Source: SZUA-309 sp965230005
GTDB lineage: Bacteria; Pseudomonadota; Gammaproteobacteria; Pseudomonadales; Azotimanducaceae
Length of the DNA: 64,000 bases
Assembly (NCBI GenBank): GCA_965230005.1
Contig: OZ245934.1
Location: 2,542,001 to 2,606,000 of the forward strand
Reading direction: 5' to 3'
Shown here: positions 56,342 to 64,000 of the stretch, piece after piece
How the letters are laid out: each line of letters opens with the position of its first letter
Position numbering within the stretch: position 1 is the stretch's first letter
Program-made: the position numbers and the translations under genes
Notes under the pieces: generated by a model
The model's input: the letters and a program-made list of their open reading frames with translations, nothing else
Told to the model about the DNA's origin: nothing
Databases searched by the model: none

Positions 56342-57327
56342 GGGCCATCCTCCTCGACGACAACGGCACTCGACGGCTCTGCCTCCCACTCCCCGTCACC
56401 CGCGTCCTCATAGTCCGCCGGGTCATCGAAGGGCACAGACAGCGGATCCATGGCTTCCCGGGCTTCCTCGAGCACGTCCTGGTTCTCATCGAAGACCACC
56501 AGCACATGCCGGGACCGGTCGAGCGCAGCGAGAGGGCGCACCTGCACGCGGGCGTAGGGGCTGGTCTCATCGATATCGATGGTTGTGACGATTCCGACGG
56601 GATAACCCCGCGGGAAGCGGCCGCCGAGGCCGGAGCTTTCCATGAGGTCGTTGAGCTGAATGTCGGCGGTAACCGGCACGTTTTCCAGAATCAGATGCGA
56701 CAGTTCACCGGTACCGGCAGCAACGCTGCGCACCCCGCTGCGATTGACCTGCACAGGAACGGCGTGGCTCGAATCGACGATGAGGAGCACTCGACTCGTG
56801 AAGCGATCAACCTCGACGATCTGCCCGAAGAGCCCCTGCGCATCGAGTACCGCCTGACCCATGCGCACGCCGGAGTCCGAACCCTTGTCGATGATGACCT
56901 GGAAGGTGTTGGGAGTAGGCACCACGGCGACCAGCTCGGCCACCATGACTTCGGTGGGCAGGCGCGCGCGACTGCCGAGCAGCGCCCGGAGCCGCTCGTT
57001 CTCGGTTTTCATGGAAAGGTACTGCTGCGAGATCTGGGTGAGTTCGAGAATGCGCCGCTCGAGGGCGGCATTCCGCTCACGCAGCGACTCGTGGGTCGAT
57101 GCGACCTCGCCGACTTCGTCTGCAAGCAGATAGGGGACCTCGGCGAGCACCTGCAAGGGGCTGACGAAGCTGCCGATGGTGCTGCGAACCGGCTCCAGAA
57201 GGCGGGTGGTAACATCGAGCGTCACTAGAGCGACGGAGACCAGCGCCAGGCCGGTCAGCAGATAACCAGCGCCAGATTCCCGGACGAACAGTGCTTTGAT
57301 CGGGCGGCTCCCTCGTCGAGGCTCCAG
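56338..57327 (-). CDS. mreC: MreC, elongasome scaffold, apparent CTG start
   Basis: MreC is a bitopic periplasmic protein that activates PBP2-RodA. Family members begin with a short basic tail (R-G-S-R-P) and a membrane helix. Here those features are encoded upstream of the first GTG (57225): RRGSRPIKALFVRESGAGYL and then LLTGLALVSVALVTLD. An in-frame TGA lies just above, and no ATG, GTG or TTG lies between. CTG at 57327, with GAAGG about 9 nt upstream, is the best start and gives 329 residues. Starting at 57225 would remove the membrane anchor. Coiled coil about 100-140 and the MreC beta domains follow. Confidence 0.88.
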   Translation of the reverse strand: MEPRRGSRPIKALFVRESGAGYLLTGLALVSVALVTLDVTTRLLEPVRSTIGSFVSPLQVLAEVPYLLADEVGEVASTHESLRERNAALERRILELTQISQQYLSMKTENERLRALLGSRARLPTEVMVAELVAVVPTPNTFQVIIDKGSDSGVRMGQAVLDAQGLFGQIVEVDRFTSRVLLIVDSSHAVPVQVNRSGVRSVAAGTGELSHLILENVPVTADIQLNDLMESSGLGGRFPRGYPVGIVTTIDIDETSPYARVQVRPLAALDRSRHVLVVFDENQDVLEEAREAMDPLSVPFDDPADYEDAGDGEWEAEPSSAVVVEEDGP

Positions 57328-57461
57328 GGACCGGAGCCTTCAGCCTGTGCTTTCAGACACTGCTGTTGCTCGCGCTCTCAGCCTGGCCTGTGCATGGAGC
57401 AGAGTATGCCACTCCCGTCCGCCGGCGCCCAAGGGCTGGCGTGGTCAAGGGTTCTCGAGGC

Positions 57462-58502
57462 CTACTCGGTGGAAAGCAGATCCGCGTTGCCGGCCGCGTC
57501 CATGAGCTCGAGCGCCTTACCACCCCCACGCGCAACGCAGGTGAGCGGATCCTCGGCAATGATCACGGGCAGGCCCGTCTCCTCGGCGAGCAGCACATCG
57601 AGATCCCGAAGCAGCGCACCGCCGCCCGTGAGCACCATGCCCGTTTCGGCAATGTCGGAAGCGAGTTCCGGCGGGCACTGTTCGAGGGCGCTCTTCACCG
57701 CCTGCACGATCATGGACAGGGGTTCCTGGAGCGCCTCGAGGATCTCGTTGGAGTTCAGGGTGAAGGAGCGCGGCACACCCTCGGCCAGGTTTCGACCGCG
57801 CACGTCGATTTCGCGGATCTCTTTCTGTGGATAGGCCGCGCCGATCTCCTGCTTGATGCGTTCTGCCGTGGCTTCGCCGATGAGGCTGCCCTGCGTGCGG
57901 CGCACGTAGGCGACGATGGCCTCATCGAAGCGGTCGCCGCCGACCCGCACCGTGTCCGAATAGACGACGCCGTTGAGGGAGATGATGGCGATTTCCGTGG
58001 TACCCCCGCCGATGTCGACGACCATGGTGCCGACCGCTTCCTGCACCGGCAGCCCCGCGCCGATGGCGGCGGCCATGGGCTCTTCTACGAGCCGCACGTC
58101 CCGGGCACCGGCCGAGAGCGCGCTTTCACGGATCGCCCGACGCTCCACTTCCGTGGACTTGCAGGGCACGCAGACCAGCACCCGCGGACTCGGTCGGATG
58201 AAAGAGTTTTCGTGCACCTTGCCGATGAAGTATTTGAGCATCTTCTCGGTCACGAGAAAGTCGGCGATCACGCCGTCCTTAAGGGGGCGAATGGCCGTGA
58301 TGTTCCCCGGTGTACGGCCGAGCATGCGTTTGGCATCCAGGCCAACGGCAGCCACCGTCTTCTGGCTCCCCTGCACCCGAATGGCCACTACGGAGGGTTC
58401 GTTCAGCACGATGCCCTGGTCACGGACATAGATCAGCGTGTTGGCTGTCCCGAGGTCTATGGAAAGGTCCCGGGAGAACAACCCGCGTATATTTTTGAAC
58501 AT
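57462..58502 (-). CDS. mreB: MreB, actin-like rod-shape protein
   Basis: The 346-residue protein has actin-fold loops IDLGTANTLIYV and VVDIGGGTTEIAIISLNGVVYS, and the DLDVLLAEETGLPVI C-terminal segment. MreB filaments position lateral wall synthesis. The start is ATG at 58502. It leads mreBCD-maf-rng and is divergent from gatC. Confidence 0.98.
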   Translation of the reverse strand: MFKNIRGLFSRDLSIDLGTANTLIYVRDQGIVLNEPSVVAIRVQGSQKTVAAVGLDAKRMLGRTPGNITAIRPLKDGVIADFLVTEKMLKYFIGKVHENSFIRPSPRVLVCVPCKSTEVERRAIRESALSAGARDVRLVEEPMAAAIGAGLPVQEAVGTMVVDIGGGTTEIAIISLNGVVYSDTVRVGGDRFDEAIVAYVRRTQGSLIGEATAERIKQEIGAAYPQKEIREIDVRGRNLAEGVPRSFTLNSNEILEALQEPLSMIVQAVKSALEQCPPELASDIAETGMVLTGGGALLRDLDVLLAEETGLPVIIAEDPLTCVARGGGKALELMDAAGNADLLSTE

Positions 58503-58543
58503 TCTGGCTTGGGGCTCTGATCGCTACGGAATCGCAGGCCGAG

Positions 58544-58549
58544 AGTATA
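58544..58549 (-). promoter_or_regulatory. Candidate mreB -10 element
   Basis: TATACT on the minus strand lies 41 bp upstream of the mreB ATG in the 128-bp divergent gap with gatC. The -35 17 bp farther (TTCTAA) is weak. A gatC promoter must also be in this gap but is not clear. Confidence 0.5.
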
Positions 58550-58630
58550 GAGACCTTGGCACATCATTAGAACTTCACAATCGATTCCATTAGGCTTTGC
58601 GCCCGGCCGAACGCGGACCTGACACCCCTC

Positions 58631-58912
58631 ATGACCGACATCGACATCCGTCACCTGACGGGCCTGGCGCAACTCAGGCTCGACGACGCGGAGGCGCGCG
58701 CCGTGAGCGCCGATCTCGAGCGCATCATCGCCATGGTCGACACCATGCAGGCCATGGATACGGAAGGGGTCGAGCCTCTGGCCCATCCCCTGGACAGCCA
58801 GGCGCGCCTGCGGCCCGATGCGGTTACCGAGGCGGACGACCGCGACCGCTACCAGACCGGCGCCCCGGCCACGAGCGAGGGGTTTTACCTGGTCCCGAAG
58901 GTTGTCGAATGA
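58631..58912 (+). CDS. gatC: GatC, Asp/Glu-tRNA amidotransferase subunit C
   Basis: The 93-residue subunit wraps GatA and GatB. It shows IRHLTGLAQLRLDDAEA, VDTMQAMDTEGVEPLAHP, and a C-terminal EGFYLVPKVVE that matches the family ending. The start is ATG at 58631. gatCAB supports Gln-tRNA and/or Asn-tRNA formation by transamidation; which one depends on synthetases not seen here. Confidence 0.95.
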   Translation: MTDIDIRHLTGLAQLRLDDAEARAVSADLERIIAMVDTMQAMDTEGVEPLAHPLDSQARLRPDAVTEADDRDRYQTGAPATSEGFYLVPKVVE

Positions 58913-58937
58913 CCGGCGCCCGCGGGAGAACCCTGCC

Positions 58938-60407
58938 ATGAGCAAGAACAACCTTGCCCCCTTCGCCGGCGTGAGCGACCTTGCCCGGCTGCTGGCGGCC
59001 GGCGAAGTTTCGAGCCGGGAACTCACCGAGCATTTCCTCGCCCGCGCCGCGGCTAACGAGGATCTGAACGCCTTCATCAGCATCGATCCGGAGCAGGCTC
59101 TGGCCCAGGCCGACGAAGCCGATGCTGACCGCGCCGCGGGTAAAGCCGGCGCCGTGACCGGAATCCCCATCGCCTACAAGGACATCTTCTGCACCCGGGA
59201 TCAGCGCACGACCTGCGCCTCGCGCATGCTCGCAGACTGGGTGGCCCCCTACGACGCGACGGTCGTCGAGCGGTTGCGCAGCGCCGGCATGGTGACGCTC
59301 GGCAAGGCGAACATGGACGAGTTCGCCATGGGCTCGTCGAATGAAAACAGTCATTTCGGCAGCGTCGCCAATCCCTGGGACAAGGCCCGGGTGCCCGGTG
59401 GGTCTTCCGGCGGCTCTGCAGCGCTGGTTGCCGCAGGCCTCGCACCCATTGCCACGGGTACGGACACGGGCGGCTCGATCCGCCAGCCGGCCGCCTTCTG
59501 CGGCCTCACGGGCATGAAACCGACCTACGGCCGGGTTTCCCGCTACGGCATGGTGGCTTTCGCCTCGAGTCTCGATCAGGGTGGACTGCTCGGGCACAGC
59601 GCCGCGGACGTTGCTCTCGTGCTTGCCCACATGGCCGGCTTCGATCCCCGTGATTCGACGAGCAGCGCCGAGCCGGACCCCTGGCTCGATGGCTGCCGAG
59701 CGGAACCCCTGACACCACTCGAGGGCGGCACCATCGGCTTACCCGGCGAGTACTTCGAAGATCTCGGCGTGCCTGCCGCCGTCATTGACGAGGCTCGAGC
59801 TGTGCTCACTGCGCAGGGTTTCGAGTTCCGTGAAGTCTCGCTGCCCCATACCTCTGCCGCCATACCGGCCTACTACATCATCGCCGGCGCAGAAGCTTCG
59901 ACCAATCTCTCCCGCTACGACGGCGTGCGCTTCGGCCATCGGGCGGAAAATCCCGAGTCTCTCGATGACCTCTATGAGCGTTCCCGCAGCGAAGGCTTCG
60001 GCACAGAGGTGAAGCGACGCATCCTGACGGGCACCTACGCGCTGTCCGTGGGCTATTTCGACGCCTACTACCTGAAAGCGCAGAAGATCCGCCGACTCAT
60101 CCAACAGGACTTCCTCGGCGCCTTCGCAGACGTGGACCTCATCCTGGCGCCGACTACCCCGGACGTGGCCTTCGCCCGCGGCGAGCTCGCCGACGACCCC
60201 GTGGCCATGTATCAGCAGGACATATTCACGATTCCAGCGAGCCTGGCCGGACTCCCCGCCCTCTCGCTGCCCTGCGGGCGCCACGAGGGACTGCCCCTAG
60301 GCATGCAGCTCATCGGGCCGCACTTCGGCGATGCGACCGTGCTCCGCACGGCCGCCGCCTACCAGCAGGCAACGGACTGGCATCAACAGCACCCGGAGGG
60401 CTTCTGA
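58938..60407 (+). CDS. gatA: GatA, Asp/Glu-tRNA amidotransferase amidase subunit
   Basis: The 489-residue amidase-signature enzyme releases ammonia from glutamine. Its Ser-cis-Ser-Lys residues are visible in IPIAYKDIF (Lys), TDTGGSIRQPAA (cis-Ser) and GGSSGGSAA (nucleophile region). The ATG at 58938 (MSKNNLAPFAG) is 25 bp after gatC; a longer frame reading inside gatC is a shadow. Confidence 0.97.
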   Translation: MSKNNLAPFAGVSDLARLLAAGEVSSRELTEHFLARAAANEDLNAFISIDPEQALAQADEADADRAAGKAGAVTGIPIAYKDIFCTRDQRTTCASRMLADWVAPYDATVVERLRSAGMVTLGKANMDEFAMGSSNENSHFGSVANPWDKARVPGGSSGGSAALVAAGLAPIATGTDTGGSIRQPAAFCGLTGMKPTYGRVSRYGMVAFASSLDQGGLLGHSAADVALVLAHMAGFDPRDSTSSAEPDPWLDGCRAEPLTPLEGGTIGLPGEYFEDLGVPAAVIDEARAVLTAQGFEFREVSLPHTSAAIPAYYIIAGAEASTNLSRYDGVRFGHRAENPESLDDLYERSRSEGFGTEVKRRILTGTYALSVGYFDAYYLKAQKIRRLIQQDFLGAFADVDLILAPTTPDVAFARGELADDPVAMYQQDIFTIPASLAGLPALSLPCGRHEGLPLGMQLIGPHFGDATVLRTAAAYQQATDWHQQHPEGF

Positions 60408-60409
60408 TC

Positions 60410-61843
60410 ATGCAGTGGGAAGCCGTGATCGGCCTCGAAGTCCATGTGCAACTCGCCACTGAGAGCAAAATCTTCTCCGGCGCGCCGAACGCCTTCGGCG
60501 CCGAGCCGAACCGCCAGGCCTGCCCGGTCGATCTCGGTCTGCCCGGCGTGCTGCCGGTGCTGAACGAGGAAGCCGTGCGTATGGCGATCCGCTTCGGTCT
60601 CGCCATCGGCGCAGAGATCCACCCCTATTCCATCTTCGACCGGAAAAACTACTTCTATCCGGATCTCCCCAAGGGCTATCAGATCAGTCAGTTTGCAGAT
60701 CCCATTGTCGGCCGTGGTGAGCTGACCATCCAGCTCGAAGGGGACGCGCCGCGAACCGTGGAGATCACCCGCGCGCATCTCGAAGAAGACGCTGGGAAGT
60801 CCGTGCACGATCTCTTCCCGGGGCAGACAGGCGTCGACCTCAACCGAGCCGGCACACCGCTTCTGGAAGTGGTCTCGGAACCGGACCTGCGTTCCGCCGC
60901 CGAGGCGGCCGCCTACTTCCGGCAGATGCACAGCCTCGTCCGTCATCTGAAGATCTGCGACGGCAACCTGGCCGAAGGATCCATGCGCTGCGATGCCAAC
61001 GTTTCCGTGCGGCCCCTGGGAACGAACGAACTCGGGGAACGAACGGAGATCAAGAACGTCAACTCCTTCCGCTTTCTGGAACTTGCCATCGACTACGAGA
61101 TCGAGCGGCAGATCGGCATTCTCGAAAGCGGCGGCACCATCGAGCGGGAAACCCGCCTCTACGATGCCGACCGGAACGAGACGCGGACCATGCGCTCGAA
61201 GGAGCTCTCGAACGACTACCGCTACTTCCCGGATCCGGATCTGTTGCCCGTGCACATCGATGCCGCCTTCATCGAGGCCGTGCGCGAGGAGCTGCCGGAG
61301 CTGCCGGCCGCTAAGCAGGCCCGCTACGAAAGCGAATACGCGCTGTCTGCCTACGACGCTGCACTGCTGACGCAGGATCCCGACACCGCCGAGTATTTTG
61401 AGGCCGTCCTCGCGGCCGGTGCCGATCCAAAACTGGCCGCCAACTGGGTCATGGGCGAGTTCGCCGCAGCCCTCAACCGCGACGAACGGAGCGCCGCAGA
61501 CGCCCCTATCGCCGCGCGCGAACTCGGAACCCTCATCGAGCGCATCCAGGACGGCACCATCTCCGGCAAAATCGCCAAGACCGTGTTCGAGAAGCTATGG
61601 AGTGACGGCGGCACGGTCGACGCGGTCATCGAGGCCGAAGGTTTGACCCAGGTCTCCGACACCGGCGAACTCCAGGCGATCATCGAGCAGATCGTCGCCG
61701 ACAATCCTGCCCAGGTGGAACAGTTCCGGGCAGGTAAAGAGAAGGTCCTCGGATTCTTTGTCGGTCAGGTCATGAAAGCCACACAGGGTAAGGCCAATCC
61801 GCAGGTCGTGAACGAGCTGCTCCGGGACGTACTGGCGTCCTGA
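60410..61843 (+). CDS. gatB: GatB, Asp/Glu-tRNA amidotransferase subunit B
   Basis: The 477-residue subunit activates the misacylated tRNA with ATP and adds ammonia. It shows EAVIGLEVHVQLATESKIFSG-type opening, FDRKNYFYPDLPKGYQISQ, DLNRAGTPLLEVVSEPD, and the YqeY-like C-terminal tail (ANWVMGEFAAALN). It is 2 bp after gatA. It is the last gene of the Pseudomonas-like conserved order. Confidence 0.97.
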   Translation: MQWEAVIGLEVHVQLATESKIFSGAPNAFGAEPNRQACPVDLGLPGVLPVLNEEAVRMAIRFGLAIGAEIHPYSIFDRKNYFYPDLPKGYQISQFADPIVGRGELTIQLEGDAPRTVEITRAHLEEDAGKSVHDLFPGQTGVDLNRAGTPLLEVVSEPDLRSAAEAAAYFRQMHSLVRHLKICDGNLAEGSMRCDANVSVRPLGTNELGERTEIKNVNSFRFLELAIDYEIERQIGILESGGTIERETRLYDADRNETRTMRSKELSNDYRYFPDPDLLPVHIDAAFIEAVREELPELPAAKQARYESEYALSAYDAALLTQDPDTAEYFEAVLAAGADPKLAANWVMGEFAAALNRDERSAADAPIAARELGTLIERIQDGTISGKIAKTVFEKLWSDGGTVDAVIEAEGLTQVSDTGELQAIIEQIVADNPAQVEQFRAGKEKVLGFFVGQVMKATQGKANPQVVNELLRDVLAS

Positions 61844-61893
61844 CCCCTGTTATAAATAACCCGATTCCTGCGATGTTGATTCCGTGGTCGGGC

Positions 61894-62005
61894 AGCCGGT
61901 GGTGGGTGCTCGGCACGCCCGCGGCCTCCGGCCGCGGCACATCCCTGTGTCGCTCAGGCGCGGGCCATCCTTGGCCCGCGACTGGCCGTGCACCCACCAC
62001 CGGCT
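61894..62005. repeat. Branched palindromic element (outer stem with three inner hairpins)
   Basis: A perfect 16-bp outer inverted repeat (AGCCGGTGGTGGGTGC at 61894-61909, complement at 61990-62005) encloses three hairpins. They are CCGCGGCC/GGCCGCGG with a 3-nt loop (61919-61937), CACA/TGTG with a 4-nt loop (61938-61949), and CGCGGGCC/GGCCCGCG with a 6-nt loop (61959-61980). The layout is cloverleaf-like. It resembles interspersed palindromic extragenic elements rather than any RNA gene I can name. Confidence 0.8.
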
Positions 62006-62058
62006 ACCCGCCCTCGAGATCTTCGGGGCTTCGGTGTTGCGAATAGCTGGTGCCATGG

Positions 62059-62092
62059 CGGAGCGTGCCGGGAACTGCGTCCCGGCGCTCCG
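62059..62092. repeat. Long GC-rich hairpin near the CBS-domain gene 3' end
   Basis: CGGAGC-GT-GCCGGGA (62059-62073) pairs with TCCCGGC-GCTCCG (62080-62092): 13 bp with a 2-nt bulge and a 6-nt loop. There is no U-run on either side, so it is a structural repeat or a rho-type transcript end rather than an intrinsic terminator. Confidence 0.7.
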
Positions 62093-62125
62093 ATCGCGGA
62101 AGGCTGTGAAGTGTTGCTGCTAAGG

Positions 62126-62554
62126 TCAGCGCGCCTGACGGCGCTTGCCACGGTCCGCATGCATCAGGAAGTCCTGGGCTGCTCGCAATACGTCCCTGCG
62201 ACTGATCTGCCCCACGAGTTTTCCGTGACGGCAAACCGGATAACGCCGTCGATGCTCCTTGTGGAACTTCTCGGCCAGCGCGTAGATGTCCATATCCGGG
62301 TCGATGGTGTCGACGGGAGAGCGCATGTAGTCGGCGACGATGCCCTGGGATTCGTCGTAGTAGCTGTCCTGGATCACCACTTCCATGAGGTCGACCTCCG
62401 ACAGCACGCCGACAAGAGTGCCGTTGTCATCAACCACCGGCGCACCGGAAATCTTCTTGTCTAAAAGCACGCCCATGGCCTGAACAACGTTGTCCTTCTC
62501 ATGGAAGGTGACCAGGCGCCGCGTCATGTAATCGCTGACTTTCACCGATTGCAT
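62126..62554 (-). CDS. CBS-domain pair protein
   Basis: The 142-residue protein is two CBS motifs with nothing else. The first is at about residues 8-60 (VSDYMTRRLVTFHEKDNVVQA, GAPVVDDNGTLVGVLSEVDLME); the second is at about 75-130 (VADYMRSPVDTIDPDMDIY, RRYPVCRHGKLVGQISRRDVL). CBS pairs bind adenine nucleotides and usually regulate a partner. No partner is evident nearby. The tail is basic. Function is unassigned. Confidence 0.9.
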   Translation of the reverse strand: MQSVKVSDYMTRRLVTFHEKDNVVQAMGVLLDKKISGAPVVDDNGTLVGVLSEVDLMEVVIQDSYYDESQGIVADYMRSPVDTIDPDMDIYALAEKFHKEHRRRYPVCRHGKLVGQISRRDVLRAAQDFLMHADRGKRRQAR

Positions 62555-62789
62555 GGTGTGTCCTCTCTCTTTCCCTGATCACCACCATGCGCCTTTTCCG
62601 CACCCCAGTCCAGCACCCATAAGCGCAATGGATTGGGCCTTTTCGCATCGCCGCGAGGTGCCGGACGAGACGTCGTGCAGCACAAATACTCGGGCTGGCC
62701 TGGACCGTCGCTCAGGAGCTCCGCATTGTCCGACCCGGGGGCAGATAGTATGCTCTGGCGGCTGTTTTATTGATGTTTCAGGGGGAAAC

Positions 62790-63206
62790 TTGAGCGCTCA
62801 ACCGTTACCTGTGGTGCCTTATCTGAAAATTCCCGAAGGGGGAGAGCCTTACCTCGAAGGGCATAAGTGCGGCGCCTGTGGCGCCACGTTCTTAGGCGAG
62901 CGCAGCGTCTGCTCGAAGTGTGGCGCCCGCGACCAGATGGAAGTGGTCACGCTGCCGACGAAGGGCGAACTCTACGCCTACTCCATCGTCCACCGGTCCT
63001 TCCCGGGCATCGACGTGCCCTACGTGAGCGCCGTGGTCGACCTCGAAGATGGCACCGCCATCAAGGGCAACCTCATCAACGTGGAGCCCGATCCCGAAAA
63101 GATTGCCTTCGGAATGCCGGTCGAAGTGGTTTTCGATGACGCCCTCGGTCGCAAAGACAAGGACGGCAATTCCTACCTTTCCTACTTCTTTCAACCAGCT
63201 TCCTAG
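62790..63206 (+). CDS. DUF35 OB-fold, zinc-ribbon protein partnered with thiolase
   Basis: The 138-residue protein has a rubredoxin-like zinc ribbon (CGACGATFLGERSVCSKCG, four Cys) and a C-terminal OB fold (about 65-135). Such proteins form complexes with thiolase or HMG-CoA-synthase-like enzymes, binding acyl-CoA. The start is probably TTG at 62790 with AGGGGG just upstream (62780-62785); the in-frame extension before it has no family match. The thiolase gene starts 11 bp after the stop. Confidence 0.9.
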   Translation: MSAQPLPVVPYLKIPEGGEPYLEGHKCGACGATFLGERSVCSKCGARDQMEVVTLPTKGELYAYSIVHRSFPGIDVPYVSAVVDLEDGTAIKGNLINVEPDPEKIAFGMPVEVVFDDALGRKDKDGNSYLSYFFQPAS

Positions 63207-63217
63207 GAGATTCGACA

Positions 63218-64000
63218 ATGAGTGATGCCTATATCGTTGGTGTCGACATGATCAAGTTCGGGCGCTTCCCGGACCGGTCTGTTCCCAATATCGGCGCTGA
63301 ATCCGCGCTCCTCGCCCTCGACGACTGCGGCCTGACCATTCACGACATGCAGGCCCTGTACTGCGGCAACCTCGGCCAGGCAAGCGCCATGGTCGGCCAG
63401 CGCATCCTGCAGGAAATCGGCCAGACCGGTATTCCGGTGGTGAACGTATCCAACGCCTGCGCCACGGGCGCCACGGCCTTCAGGGAAGGTTGGGCGGCAG
63501 TAAAAGCCGGCCTTTACGACCTGGTGCTCTGCGTCGGTGTCGAGCAGATGGGCAAAGGCCTGCTCGGTGGGGCCGGCGGCGGCACGGGTATTCCGAAGGA
63601 AGGTCTCCTTGGCTCCGGCACCATGCCCGCGGTCTTTGCGGAAGCCGGTATGGAACATGCCCGCAAGTACGGCACGACCTTCGAGCAGTTCGCCAAGGTG
63701 AGTGTGAAGAATCATCATCACTCCACCATGAACCCGAAAGCCATGTATCAGATCGAGACGCCGCTCGAGACGGTCATGAACGCCGAGATGATCTCCTACC
63801 CGAACACGAAGCTCATGTGCTCCGTGAACGTGGACGGCTCTGCCGCTGCGGTCATCGCGTCTGAGAAGAAGGCCAAAGAGCTTGGTTTGATGGATCGCGC
63901 CGTCAAAGTACGCGCCTCCGTCATGAGCTCGGACCCCTGGCAGGAGCGCGACCTGGTCATGCCCGACGTCAACAGCTGCACGCGTCGTGCGGCAAAGGAC
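63218..64000 (+). CDS. Thiolase-family acetyl-CoA acyltransferase (C-terminus beyond window)
   Basis: The 261 codons present encode a SCP-x/lipid-transfer type thiolase N-terminal domain. The acylated Cys lies in VSNACATGATAF and CVGVEQMGKG follows. The His and second Cys of the active site lie past the edge. Pairing with DUF35 is typical of thiolases that act in degradation or synthesis of branched or steroid-like acyl chains. The start is ATG at 63218 with an AGGAG site. Confidence 0.92.
   Translation, partial: MSDAYIVGVDMIKFGRFPDRSVPNIGAESALLALDDCGLTIHDMQALYCGNLGQASAMVGQRILQEIGQTGIPVVNVSNACATGATAFREGWAAVKAGLYDLVLCVGVEQMGKGLLGGAGGGTGIPKEGLLGSGTMPAVFAEAGMEHARKYGTTFEQFAKVSVKNHHHSTMNPKAMYQIETPLETVMNAEMISYPNTKLMCSVNVDGSAAAVIASEKKAKELGLMDRAVKVRASVMSSDPWQERDLVMPDVNSCTRRAAKD

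Larger units (their letters stand above)
61844..62125. other. Structured intergenic region between gatB and the CBS-domain gene
   Basis: These 282 bp lie between convergent genes and hold the branched palindromic element (61894-62005) and a further hairpin (62059-62092). Open frames across it on both strands are palindrome translations with no recognisable product. No T-tract follows the hairpins, so a standard terminator is not evident. Confidence 0.6.

Noticed and set aside
61884..62123. 79-codon plus-strand frame across the palindromic element
   Set aside because: It is a translation of inverted repeats, with no homologous protein family I recognise.

Overview
The window is a 64-kb piece of a high-GC gammaproteobacterial chromosome and is almost entirely core genome. 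The gene families (LptA/B/C, MlaB-F, LpoA, SspA/SspB, RapZ, PtsN/NPr, short-form HPF, PmbA/TldD, YhdP, DarP/YjgA) and their order match, from memory, the mur/fts to mre to gat stretch of Pseudomonas aeruginosa (about PA4400-PA4484). Some genes of that stretch are absent here. The sequence alone does not name a genus. A free-living, respiring, probably marine or aquatic gammaproteobacterium outside Pseudomonas is a reasonable inference.

Layout. Bases 1-4076 (minus): start of argJ, secA, and an M23 murein peptidase. Bases 4406-4711 (plus): dciA. Bases 4928-5848 (minus): lpxC, separated by a strong intrinsic terminator from the division and cell-wall cluster at 6172-19093 (minus), which reads mraZ-rsmH-ftsL-ftsI-murE-mraY-murD-ftsW-murC-ftsQ-ftsA-ftsZ. 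The cluster starts at a clear sigma70 promoter with a three-box MraZ operator. It lacks murF, murG and ddl. Upstream lie rnpB (RNase P RNA), rsmI, divergent lpoA-yraN, then sspB/sspA, the cytochrome bc1 genes petABC, rpsI/rplM and zapE (minus). degS (plus) faces hisD-hisG-murA-ibaG-mlaB-mlaC-mlaD-mlaE-mlaF (minus). The plus-strand envelope and nitrogen-PTS operon yrbG-kdsC-lptC-lptA-lptB-rpoN-hpf-ptsN-rapZ-npr follows, then mgtE. pmbA, tldD, yhdP, rng, maf, mreD, mreC and mreB are on minus, with yjgA on plus between pmbA and tldD. gatCAB (plus) ends the conserved block. After a strongly palindromic 112-bp element come a CBS-domain protein (minus) and a DUF35 OB-fold protein plus thiolase pair (plus, running off the edge).

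Functionally the window joins peptidoglycan precursor synthesis (murA, C, D, E, mraY), septation (fts genes), elongation (mreBCD), LPS synthesis and transport (lpxC, kdsC, lptABC), phospholipid trafficking (mla, yhdP), envelope stress sensing (degS), protein export (secA), aerobic respiration (petABC) and translation (rpsI, rplM, hpf, gatCAB, rnpB, rsmH, rsmI).

No mobile element, CRISPR array, tRNA, rRNA, prophage or defence locus was seen, and I found no convincing new multi-gene system. The points most worth checking are the dcw gaps and their twin 8-bp overlaps, the degenerate MraZ operator, the Asn-to-Gln change in the SxN motif of FtsI, CTG as the only plausible start for mreC and yraN, and the branched palindromic element after gatB.
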